A DNA stretch of 64,000 nt from a virus, in IMG/VR virus record IMGVR_UViG_3300005289_000052, positions 62,001-126,000 of that record; one strand, given 5' to 3'. This document shows, piece after piece, positions 27,213-34,381 of this stretch. A program made the position numbers and the translations under genes. Positions within the stretch are counted from its first letter, which is position 1. Every line of letters begins with the position of its first letter. The notes beneath the pieces were generated by a model that saw only the letters and a program-made list of their open reading frames with translations, did not search any database and was not told where the DNA came from.

Positions 27213-27803
27213 TTAGAAGATATGGTAGCGAACACCGTCGATGTCCTTGTAGCACGCGTCTACGAGATCATCGAGAATATTCCGAGCCTTTACCAGCGAG
27301 TCTCGCTGTTCGGCTTCTATTAACACCGGGATGTAAGTGTACCGCAACCTGTTTCCAAAACGTCCCGTAACGTAATTTTCACAGATCCACTTCGGGGCAT
27401 ACTTCTTCATGTCCAAGTGTTGTCCGATCCCACTCCACCACGTAGGGTCATTAAACACTTTGGGGTCTACATCCACAACCACTTCAATCTTGGGGATTCC
27501 ACGATCCATCTCGATTGGAGCACGGGTCACTCGCTTACAACTTAAGGGGAGCATTTTCTCTCCGTTATAAGTGTAGTGAGGTCTGTAAAAGTAGACTCCA
27601 TTTTGGAACTGAGTCAGTGGCAGGTCACCGTTGCTAAATATCTCCGGGTCCTCACAATCGAACTCGAATTTATAGATAGCTTCGTTAACCTTGGGTTTGA
27701 CGTGGTTATGATAGCGGTACAACGTAAGCTGGGCGTAGTTCCCAAACTCATAGTCGTCGTCAATCACCGCCATCATGTTGAGGGCGCCAAAGAGAGTGAG
27801 CAT
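27213..27803 (-). CDS. Hypothetical protein, paralogue of the next gene upstream
   Basis: This 196-residue protein shares its C-terminal half with the product of 27812-28435 (WW about 15 residues before KYAPKWICENY, then YTYIPVLIEA against KPKWVCKGY and DYVPVAINES). The pair arose by tandem duplication. The function is unknown. GAGGTG precedes the start. Confidence 0.78.
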   Translation of the reverse strand: MLTLFGALNMMAVIDDDYEFGNYAQLTLYRYHNHVKPKVNEAIYKFEFDCEDPEIFSNGDLPLTQFQNGVYFYRPHYTYNGEKMLPLSCKRVTRAPIEMDRGIPKIEVVVDVDPKVFNDPTWWSGIGQHLDMKKYAPKWICENYVTGRFGNRLRYTYIPVLIEAEQRDSLVKARNILDDLVDACYKDIDGVRYHIF

Positions 27804-27811
27804 ATGTCACC

Positions 27812-28435
27812 TCAGATGTCGAGCAGATCGAGTTCCTGGTTGGTACCGTGGTCATCGAAAACGCCTTCCAGTTGATCACCCACACGAGACAACCCTTCGA
27901 TCAGGTCTTTGATGACGTTGGTCAAAGCGCTCTCGTTGATGGCTACCGGAACGTAGTCGATCCGAACTTTGTCGCTACCCACGATGCTGTGGAGATAACC
28001 TTTGCAAACCCACTTGGGTTTGAAGCGATCAACCAGGCTGGTGATCTCTTTAGAGTTCCACCAATACTCGCTGTTGAGCAACTCTTTGTTCTCAACCACA
28101 GCGACCACAGTTACACGCGGGATCTTCGGATCATCCATGTTCGCTGGAGTCACCGTGCGGATCTCTTTGATCAGCGTGGGATCGCCCTTGAAGTAGTAAT
28201 GGCCGATGCCCTGCTTATAAAAGCCAGGCTCGTAGTCGTCGAGGACTTTGTCTTTCGGCGGCTCTTTGACGTCTTCCTTCTTGAGGTTAAATTGGAGTTC
28301 AACAACCTTCTCGTCCAGTTGTTGGTACTTGCGGCAGTCTTTGGCGTTATCACGCAGACGCAAGACCAACTCGGACTTGGTGAAGATGTGTTTCAGCTCA
28401 TTGAACTGATTGATGCACAGATAGGCCTTGATCAT
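27812..28435 (-). CDS. Hypothetical protein, tandem paralogue
   Basis: This 207-residue protein is the paralogue of 27213-27803. The first 60 residues are helical and differ between the two; the last 110 align. It overlaps the gene before it (28432-28435) as ATGA and has a strong AGGAGG site inside that gene. Confidence 0.78.
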   Translation of the reverse strand: MIKAYLCINQFNELKHIFTKSELVLRLRDNAKDCRKYQQLDEKVVELQFNLKKEDVKEPPKDKVLDDYEPGFYKQGIGHYYFKGDPTLIKEIRTVTPANMDDPKIPRVTVVAVVENKELLNSEYWWNSKEITSLVDRFKPKWVCKGYLHSIVGSDKVRIDYVPVAINESALTNVIKDLIEGLSRVGDQLEGVFDDHGTNQELDLLDI

Positions 28436-28995
28436 GTTGCCTCCTGCTCCTTGTAGGTCCAGCCGTTGTTATGGCGGGAGTGGTTTTGGTCAAGATACGT
28501 GTGCCACTCGCCCCGTTGGTCGAAACGAATTTGACGTATCTCATCGTCAAACACAACTGCCGAGTTGCTGAGCAAGAAGATGGTCTTCTCAGGGATCTTG
28601 TACTTGCGCAGCAGTTTGGCTAACGGGTTGTTACGAGCGTTGTCTCGAGCGCGACGCAAAGTATCACCGACCGATTCGCCCGTGACGTGTTCAGGTACTG
28701 GTCGAGGCTGGGTGAACCAAGCCTTCAATTCCGCCGACTCTTCATCGGTAGGAATCAACACGAAGGTTTGTGTTTCATCCCGACGCTCACGCACCTTGTT
28801 CATCAAAGTAGCCGTGCGAGCATCCATCTCGATGCCGATCGGCAGACCTTCCTCGACGTCCCGCCAGAGGTAGTCGATCGGATAGCTACGACCCAGCGGT
28901 AGCAGTTGCTGCCAACGCGCCCAGTTCGATTCGCAATCAGCGATCACGAGGTTGATAGGAGCGTAGCCTGGAACAGTAGTCGCTTGCATGGACAT
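28432..28995 (-). CDS. Hypothetical protein, 187 aa
   Basis: This soluble, mixed alpha/beta protein is unknown. A basic RRARDNARNN stretch lies in the middle. It sits 4 bases after the stop of the preceding gene. Confidence 0.75.
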   Translation of the reverse strand: MSMQATTVPGYAPINLVIADCESNWARWQQLLPLGRSYPIDYLWRDVEEGLPIGIEMDARTATLMNKVRERRDETQTFVLIPTDEESAELKAWFTQPRPVPEHVTGESVGDTLRRARDNARNNPLAKLLRKYKIPEKTIFLLSNSAVVFDDEIRQIRFDQRGEWHTYLDQNHSRHNNGWTYKEQEAT

Positions 28996-28999
28996 AGCG

Positions 29000-29557
29000 T
29001 TACTCCGGCATGATCAGGTTGTTACGAGGAACCAGCAGGTACATATCACGGCCCCAGCTTTCAGGGTTCATGGCAAAGCCGACGTGTTCTGGTTGACGGA
29101 TCACTTTACCAACCAACGACTTGTCCACAGAGAACGACTTGGTTTGTGGGGCTTCACCTTTCTCGCCGTAGCGATAGTCAATAACCTGTTGAGCCTGGAA
29201 CACGCCGAGGTATTCGAAGCCTGCGCGAGACAGTACGATCATTACCGCAGCAGTGATCTCGGCACTGTAGTTACGCAGGTCCATCTGGTTCATGATGGCA
29301 GAACGAGACTCCGGGTAGCCGAAGTAACAGTTCATGCCTTCCTTCTTGAACACCGCCAGATTGGTCGCACCCTGCGGATAACTGATCGCTTGCAGGAAGC
29401 CACGATCGAACGCACGGAAGAACACGTCATCCGCTGCCCAATCCAGAATCACATTGTTGATGAACTGGTTGGGGTCGAACGGCTCCATTCCTTTATAGTC
29501 ACGGTAGTCACCATGCATCTGGGCCAGTTCAACTACTTTTTGGCTGAGCTTCTTCAT
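29000..29557 (-). CDS. Hypothetical protein, 185 aa
   Basis: This soluble protein has no family known to me. Its start overlaps the end of the 62-residue gene upstream by 29 bases; GGAG is 10 bases before the ATG. Confidence 0.76.
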   Translation of the reverse strand: MKKLSQKVVELAQMHGDYRDYKGMEPFDPNQFINNVILDWAADDVFFRAFDRGFLQAISYPQGATNLAVFKKEGMNCYFGYPESRSAIMNQMDLRNYSAEITAAVMIVLSRAGFEYLGVFQAQQVIDYRYGEKGEAPQTKSFSVDKSLVGKVIRQPEHVGFAMNPESWGRDMYLLVPRNNLIMPE

Positions 29558-29717
29558 TTACTTCTGCTCCATCTTTGGATTGAGGGGTTTGATCGCCCAA
29601 GATAACTTGACGCCTTCTGTCAACCAGACCAGCAGCATCAATGATTTCTCGAACGAGACTCCGGGTAGACTGGTAGTTTTTACGCCAGTGTTCCAAACGC
29701 TCTTCAAGAGTAGCCAT
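29529..29717 (-). CDS. Small helical protein, first gene after an early promoter
   Basis: This 62-residue protein has a helical start and a charged, disordered end. It lies about 25 bases after the promoter at 29742-29766. The function is unknown. Confidence 0.65.
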   Translation of the reverse strand: MATLEERLEHWRKNYQSTRSLVREIIDAAGLVDRRRQVILGDQTPQSKDGAEVNEEAQPKSS

Positions 29718-29741
29718 GGTACTAGCCTCGATAAGTTGCCA

Positions 29742-29766
29742 GTAGATGATATATCTCTGAATTAAG
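29742..29766 (-). promoter_or_regulatory. Early-type promoter, TATATCATCTA form
   Basis: The minus strand reads TTCAGAGA-TATATCAT-CTA. The same version occurs near 37568, and both share the flanks of the TATATTAC sites. Confidence 0.55.
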
Positions 29767-29778
29767 GTTCAATCGAGC

Positions 29779-29808
29779 AAAAAAAAAGAGGGGTGTTAGC
29801 CCCTCTTT
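29779..29808 (-). terminator. Intrinsic terminator
   Basis: An AAAGAGGGG/CCCCTCTTT stem is followed on the minus strand by a T-tract. It ends the transcript of the gene finishing at 29818. Confidence 0.87.
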
Positions 29809-29817
29809 CTTATGCCG

Positions 29818-30435
29818 TCAATCCAGGATGTCACCGATCGCATCACCAATGTCACCCAACACCGAACTGTTGGATTGATTACTGGGTTTGCGATTCCAAC
29901 GGAACCAATTCTTGAAACGTTGCCAACGACTGAGAGGTTTTGGTGGCGGTTCATGCTTCTTCACGAAATCATCCCACAAGATCAATAATTGGTCCCCTTT
30001 CAAGAACCGACAATCAATGTGACTAACAGTCAACATCGGAATGTGTGCCATCCCACTGAACGCAATCGTTACGGTTGACCCATAGCGATCCTCGTCTTCT
30101 ACCATCACCAACATCTTCCACCCAGTGACATCGATGTAAGACATGGCTTGGAATTCAACTGGATGTTCAAAGTCCCATTTCCAGTCGCCCGCTTTCAAAG
30201 CAGGGTAGTGGTCAGGGAATTGCTTATAGATGCCAAGGAGTGTCCAGACGACACGCATGACATCTACTTGCTTGAGATAGTACACACCGACGCGTTCGTA
30301 TTGGTGAGTAAGTTCCCTCACTGTCTTTGTGTGGCGGATCTTGATCTTTGTCAATGTACGATCCCCGGTCTTTGTGTGAAGTTGCACATCCAGATTAACC
30401 AGAGGCACATCTCCGCGATTCCAAGACTTAACCAA
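29818..30435 (-). CDS. Hypothetical protein, 205 aa
   Basis: This soluble protein has a basic, Trp-rich segment (RWQRFKNWFRW) near its end that could bind membranes or nucleic acid. The rest is unknown. It overlaps the membrane gene upstream by 85 bases, an unusually long overlap. Confidence 0.72.
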   Translation of the reverse strand: MVKSWNRGDVPLVNLDVQLHTKTGDRTLTKIKIRHTKTVRELTHQYERVGVYYLKQVDVMRVVWTLLGIYKQFPDHYPALKAGDWKWDFEHPVEFQAMSYIDVTGWKMLVMVEDEDRYGSTVTIAFSGMAHIPMLTVSHIDCRFLKGDQLLILWDDFVKKHEPPPKPLSRWQRFKNWFRWNRKPSNQSNSSVLGDIGDAIGDILD

Positions 30436-30557
30436 AGCCCCATGTAGTGCTCAAAACGTCGCATGACGTGTTGTACGAGGCCTTCATCTTTAGGACGACG
30501 AATCGACCATGCCAAAGAAAGGACAACGTTAAAGAGGGCTAGGTAAAAGATTTCCAT
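30351..30557 (-). CDS. Small membrane protein, two TM segments
   Basis: This 68-residue protein has two hydrophobic segments (FYLALFNVVLSLAW and LWLSLGIAEMCLWLIW). The start at ATG 30557 is uncertain; a TTG at 30584 is an alternative, and AAGGAG lies 15 bases before the ATG. The function is unknown. Confidence 0.55.
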   Translation of the reverse strand: MEIFYLALFNVVLSLAWSIRRPKDEGLVQHVMRRFEHYMGLWLSLGIAEMCLWLIWMCNFTQRPGIVH

Positions 30558-30589
30558 AGGTTCAGTCTCAGGCTCCTTAGCCAATTAGA

Positions 30590-30724
30590 TTACGCGAATG
30601 CTTGCTTCACCGCATAGCCGACGCATGTAAGGATAAACAAAAGGTTGGCAGCAACAAAGGCCGCGTTACGTTGACGATCCCGACGACGGGCGTGAATGCG
30701 GGTGACCAGAGGATTGGCGAGCAT
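30590..30724 (-). CDS. Small membrane peptide, 44 aa
   Basis: A basic N-terminal half (HARRRDRQRN) leads into one hydrophobic segment (FVAANLLFILTCVGYAV). GAGG is 8 bases before the ATG, which begins 2 bases after the previous stop codon. The function is unknown. Confidence 0.62.
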   Translation of the reverse strand: MLANPLVTRIHARRRDRQRNAAFVAANLLFILTCVGYAVKQAFA

Positions 30725-30726
30725 GG

Positions 30727-30987
30727 TTAAGACCTCGTCTTAGCACAGACAATTTCACGGGTCATCCTGCCGGTGTAACCCGACCCACCGCCACTAGACC
30801 CCACTGACGCGCTCACGGTGGTGATGAAGGTGTCGTTCTTTTCGGTTACGTCGTTACCCAACACCTGACGGGCGTAGGCGTGACATTCCTTCATCGAGTA
30901 CATCGGGATGTGTTCTTGTGATACTGCGTTACCAGCCCCATTAAAAATGAAGATGGTGGAGATTGCAAATACGTTTGGGATTGCCAT
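30727..30987 (-). CDS. Small exported protein, 86 aa
   Basis: An N-terminal hydrophobic stretch (VFAISTIFIFNGAGNAVS) looks like a signal peptide without a strong basic start. The mature part has two Cys and a Gly/Ser-rich loop, and could sit in the periplasm. The ribosome site lies in TCCTT-CAGA-AAGGA (30998-31011). Confidence 0.65.
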   Translation of the reverse strand: MAIPNVFAISTIFIFNGAGNAVSQEHIPMYSMKECHAYARQVLGNDVTEKNDTFITTVSASVGSSGGGSGYTGRMTREIVCAKTRS

Positions 30988-31018
30988 TTTGTTTCTTTCC
31001 TTTCTGAAGGATATAAAA

Positions 31019-31038
31019 GGCCGCCCCGAAGGACGGCC
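31019..31038 (-). terminator. UUCG-loop hairpin
   Basis: GGCCGTCC-TTCG-GGGCGGCC on the minus strand, with one G-T pair, follows the gene ending at 31045. Confidence 0.7.
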
Positions 31039-31044
31039 AGAGGG

Positions 31045-32094
31045 TTATTCGTCGTCGTGACCGAGAGAGTTCTCGCGTTTGCCGCCTTTGGAAACATCGC
31101 AAGAAACGCTTTCGCCGTAGTAGCCGTTGGAAGAACCCATCCAGCGAACCACGACCATACCTTTCAAACCACCGAAGCGGTAAAAGGTCCAAGTCTCGGA
31201 ACCGTAGTAATCTTTCGGCAGTTCCACACCATCATCAGTGTTCGGAGAGTGTGAGGCTTGTTCTGCAATGATCAGAGGACGTCCAATCAAATCCATGAGG
31301 TCGCCCTCAATGTCTTCGATGAAGACCGACTCACAGCAATCCTGGTGATGCTGGAACATTGCGTTGGTGCCGTCGGACATTACGAACAACAGTCGGTCGA
31401 AGGTGATAGACTTGAGGTCTGGTTGGAGAACCTTGCCATCTGCCGAAGCCATACGGTCTGGGAAGCAGATCGCTTTTTCGTCAGAGTCGCTAGGGTACAG
31501 AACGATCTGGGTGACCGTGGCACCTTTGAGTAGCTCTTCGATCTTGGTGTACTCAACATCGTTGGCTTTCGCCACCCGGATGCCTTTCCAGTGCTCGGCG
31601 CTCTTCTCTTCCTCTTCTTCCTCTACCAGCTCTCCTTCCAATGCCTGCTCAACAACCGCTGGCACTTGAGGAGCTTCGTTAATCACTGGCTTTGGCTCAC
31701 CGCCGTTGTCAACGATGAAGCGAACAGCATGACGGAACACAGCCAACTTGCGACGCACTTCGTCAGGGATCGCCAGCAGGTCGCATGGAGTAATCACACC
31801 GTACTTGGCCAGGATGCGTTCGAGTGCAGCTTCCATCTCGATATCCCAACGGCTGGCCATAACCAGAATGATAACTTCGAAGGGTGTCGACAGGCCGAAA
31901 GCTTCTGCCACTGTGGGTTCACAACGGCACTCAACCCGGTAGGCGTTTTCGTCTTGGATAATCGCCATACCTTCATGGCGCATTTCCTTGATGCCTTTGC
32001 GTGCCAGTACACCCAGCAACTCAGAAGCAATTTCTTCACCAACCTTTTGGGTCAGTTCGTGGTCACGCATTCTTGCAATCAACTGCCGGTCCAT
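31045..32094 (-). CDS. Protein with C-terminal DUF7448-like domain
   Basis: The last 110 of 349 residues carry HQDCCESVFIEDIEGDL, then DLIGRPLI, ETWTFYRF and RWMGSSNGYYGESV, which I know as the DUF7448 pattern found in phages and some bacteria; its function is unknown. The first 150 residues are helical, and residues 155-165 are an acidic run. The domain fusion is unusual, since DUF7448 proteins are generally short. The start has AGGAGTCCT upstream. Confidence 0.72.
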   Translation of the reverse strand: MDRQLIARMRDHELTQKVGEEIASELLGVLARKGIKEMRHEGMAIIQDENAYRVECRCEPTVAEAFGLSTPFEVIILVMASRWDIEMEAALERILAKYGVITPCDLLAIPDEVRRKLAVFRHAVRFIVDNGGEPKPVINEAPQVPAVVEQALEGELVEEEEEEKSAEHWKGIRVAKANDVEYTKIEELLKGATVTQIVLYPSDSDEKAICFPDRMASADGKVLQPDLKSITFDRLLFVMSDGTNAMFQHHQDCCESVFIEDIEGDLMDLIGRPLIIAEQASHSPNTDDGVELPKDYYGSETWTFYRFGGLKGMVVVRWMGSSNGYYGESVSCDVSKGGKRENSLGHDDE

Positions 32095-32121
32095 CTGAGG
32101 ACTCCTAATAAAGGCATAGCC

Positions 32122-32139
32122 GGGCTCCCGAAGGAGCCC
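32122..32139 (-). terminator. UUCG-loop hairpin
   Basis: GGGCTCC-TTCG-GGAGCCC on the minus strand lies just after the gene ending at 32147. Confidence 0.7.
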
Positions 32140-32146
32140 AAGCTAC

Positions 32147-33466
32147 TTAAACGATGATGTGAGGGATGAAGCGTTCGTTCTTCCACGACAGAGTCGGGGA
32201 TTCGAACTCGCGGATACACAGGGTAGCCGCAGTCGAGTCGAGCATGTCATCACGGTCTTCCACGGCGTCAGGCACCATGAACATACCGATGATGAAGTTG
32301 TTGCGCCCTTCGACTTGACCCGGTGGACAGTACGCCTGATACACACAGTCATCGGTGTACGGACCTTCGGATTCGTGAACCAGTTCGTTCTCGTCACCGA
32401 ACACCTTGACGTTGGACGACATGCGACCAACCTTAGGCTTCTGCACGTACGACATACCCGAGTTGATGAACGGCTCAGCCGAGACGTAGGTAGCCAAGGT
32501 AGGAACATCGTCCCACTGGCAACCGTAGCCTGCTGGATCGCTTTCACGGAGGTAAGTGATGTACGCCCAGATGCCTTTGTTCGAGGCAAACCAACGCCAC
32601 GCAGGTTCGAGGAACGTTACGTTGTTGGCCCAGTACTGCCACTCTTTGTAGCCTTGCGGGAAGTTTTCAACCATCTCTTCCCACGGCGACAGAGCAAACA
32701 CCACGTCCAGACGCCGATCACCGATCAACCATGGTTTCTCACGGCAAGCGTGGTCGTAGTCGATGTCGGAGAAGTCAGCGAACAGGGTGGTATTGTTCTG
32801 ACCCAGGATCTGAGCCAGCGTTTCCGAAGTTGCCATGTCTTCGAAACTGTCCTTCTCGAACAGCACGCCGACGTAACCCGGAACCTTGCCCATTTCTTCG
32901 AGTTCGTGGATCAGCGTGTGCCAGAACATGTTGAGCTGGTCTTCCTCACCACCGGTGAACTGTTTACACAGCTCGGTTTGGAGGTTGACCGATTCGAACA
33001 ACATGGTCGGGGTATCGCCGTTGAACTCGTAGATACCTTTGACGGTTTCAGTCGCAGGATCAAACGCCGCATCGAAACGACCGTAGAGCGACTGGCGCGC
33101 CGAGGTGTGCGTACGGAAGGTGTGCTTCGCGTAGTCGATGAAGTACGGGTGTTTACGCAGGAAGTCGCAGCCCATGAACTCCATGATGGTGCTCTGGCTT
33201 TCATTGAACAGACGACCTACGGCGTCAACCAGTTGAGCGTAAGCACGCTCGAACGTGGTTTCCAGTGGAGCACACGACTCTTGACGGATCGTGTAAAACG
33301 GCAGCGCGGCCTGGTTGTCGAGGAAGTAACGGAAATAATCAGTTACATCTTCTTTGAACGTGGCATCGGCGATTTCGCCTTCACGATAAAAACCTTGGGA
33401 CCACGGCAGCTCTTCAACCATGATTTTGTTCAGGTTGAAGTTGATAGGTTTCAGGATGCACTTCAT
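32147..33466 (-). CDS. Glutathionylspermidine synthase-like ATP-grasp (YgiC-like)
   Basis: This 439-residue protein resembles the GSP_synth family, which in E. coli includes the synthetase half of GspSA and the stand-alone YgiC. It keeps GIYEFNGDTPTMLFE (family pattern E-x-N-x-D-x-P-T), FLEPAWRWFASNKGIW (EP-x-W-x-x-L-x-NK) and a late TYVSAEPFINSG (family: EPF). Family members form peptide-like bonds to glutathione or similar substrates with ATP. The true substrate is unknown. It follows a YgiB-like lipoprotein gene by 2 bases, the same pairing as E. coli ygiB-ygiC. Confidence 0.82.
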   Translation of the reverse strand: MKCILKPINFNLNKIMVEELPWSQGFYREGEIADATFKEDVTDYFRYFLDNQAALPFYTIRQESCAPLETTFERAYAQLVDAVGRLFNESQSTIMEFMGCDFLRKHPYFIDYAKHTFRTHTSARQSLYGRFDAAFDPATETVKGIYEFNGDTPTMLFESVNLQTELCKQFTGGEEDQLNMFWHTLIHELEEMGKVPGYVGVLFEKDSFEDMATSETLAQILGQNNTTLFADFSDIDYDHACREKPWLIGDRRLDVVFALSPWEEMVENFPQGYKEWQYWANNVTFLEPAWRWFASNKGIWAYITYLRESDPAGYGCQWDDVPTLATYVSAEPFINSGMSYVQKPKVGRMSSNVKVFGDENELVHESEGPYTDDCVYQAYCPPGQVEGRNNFIIGMFMVPDAVEDRDDMLDSTAATLCIREFESPTLSWKNERFIPHIIV

Positions 33467-33468
33467 GT

Positions 33469-34074
33469 TTAGCTACTCGCCGATCCGTGAGAAGACGCAC
33501 GTGCACTGCTCCCCGACATGACACCGGTGGAGCGAGAGGACATGACGGTCGAAGACATCTTCGACTGGAAGTTAGGAGACGAACGAACCGAGGAACGAGC
33601 CTGGTTCATCATCATGGTGCTGTTTGCCGAAGTGGCAGTGTTCATGCGACGACGACGTTCGTCTTCGGCGTACGTACTGCGACCAACCGGCTGGTATTGC
33701 TTCGAGTAGTTGTTCATACCACCCATGCTGTTCATGGCCGAAGCCAACATGTAACCGGCAGCCATACCACCGAGCAGTGGCCAGACCGTGTCGGAGTTTT
33801 GACCGTCAGCGGTTTCCTTCACGATGTGGACCTGCTTTTCACCCTTTTCGTTGTAGGTGAAGTACACGTCTTTTACAGCGGGGTCTTTCGATTGGAGTTC
33901 AGCGAGGGTTTTCTTACGATCTTCCTCGTCGGACGCCAGAGTTTGACGGACCTGCTTTTGCGCTTCGTCTTCAACAAAGGCACGCTCTTCGTCAGCAGAA
34001 GGTTGTGCTGGTTCGCAACCGACCAAAGCGGTGGCGGCAGCAATTGCCAACAATGAGAGTTTAGTTTTATCCAT
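33469..34074 (-). CDS. Lipoprotein, YgiB/DUF1190-like
   Basis: The first 20 of 201 residues form a lipoprotein signal ending in the lipobox ALVGC (C20); Glu at +2 predicts the outer membrane in the host. A VWPLLGGMAAGYMLASAM segment and a Ser/Arg-rich disordered tail recall E. coli YgiB. I chose ATG 34074 because it gives a good signal peptide and has AAGG upstream. It comes directly before the YgiC-like gene, so the two likely act together in the envelope. Confidence 0.7.
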   Translation of the reverse strand: MDKTKLSLLAIAAATALVGCEPAQPSADEERAFVEDEAQKQVRQTLASDEEDRKKTLAELQSKDPAVKDVYFTYNEKGEKQVHIVKETADGQNSDTVWPLLGGMAAGYMLASAMNSMGGMNNYSKQYQPVGRSTYAEDERRRRMNTATSANSTMMMNQARSSVRSSPNFQSKMSSTVMSSRSTGVMSGSSARASSHGSASS

Positions 34075-34105
34075 GATGTAGCCTTGAGAGAAAATAAAAG
34101 GGAAA

Positions 34106-34127
34106 GGGGAGAGCCGAAGCCCTCCCC
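34106..34127 (-). terminator. UUCG-loop terminator
   Basis: GGGGAGGGC-TTCG-GCTCTCCCC (one mismatch) is followed on the minus strand by a T-rich tail (TTTCCCTTTTATTTTC). It separates the thymidylate synthase unit from the lipoprotein gene. Confidence 0.78.
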
Positions 34128-34135
34128 ACGCAGAA

Positions 34136-34381
34136 TCAAGTAGCCATCGGAGAGATTGAGTCAATGACGATTACTGCTTGTCCTGGCTCTTTCAACTTTT
34201 GGCGATAGACTCGAAGAAAAGCTTCGGCGTCAAATGGTGGTTGGTTCGCAAACCGTTGGCTCATACGTTCCAGTACCTCAGCAGTGTGCTGTGGCGTGGT
34301 GTCGTAGAAACCAGCAGTGATATCCACCTGCACTTGATTCTTGCGCCCAGTATTTTGAAACAGATCGATGACCTTCGACAT
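34136..34381 (-). CDS. Hypothetical protein, 81 aa
   Basis: This small soluble protein is unknown. It starts by TGATG overlap with the thymidylate synthase stop and ends just before a terminator, so it is the last gene of that unit. Confidence 0.75.
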   Translation of the reverse strand: MSKVIDLFQNTGRKNQVQVDITAGFYDTTPQHTAEVLERMSQRFANQPPFDAEAFLRVYRQKLKEPGQAVIVIDSISPMAT

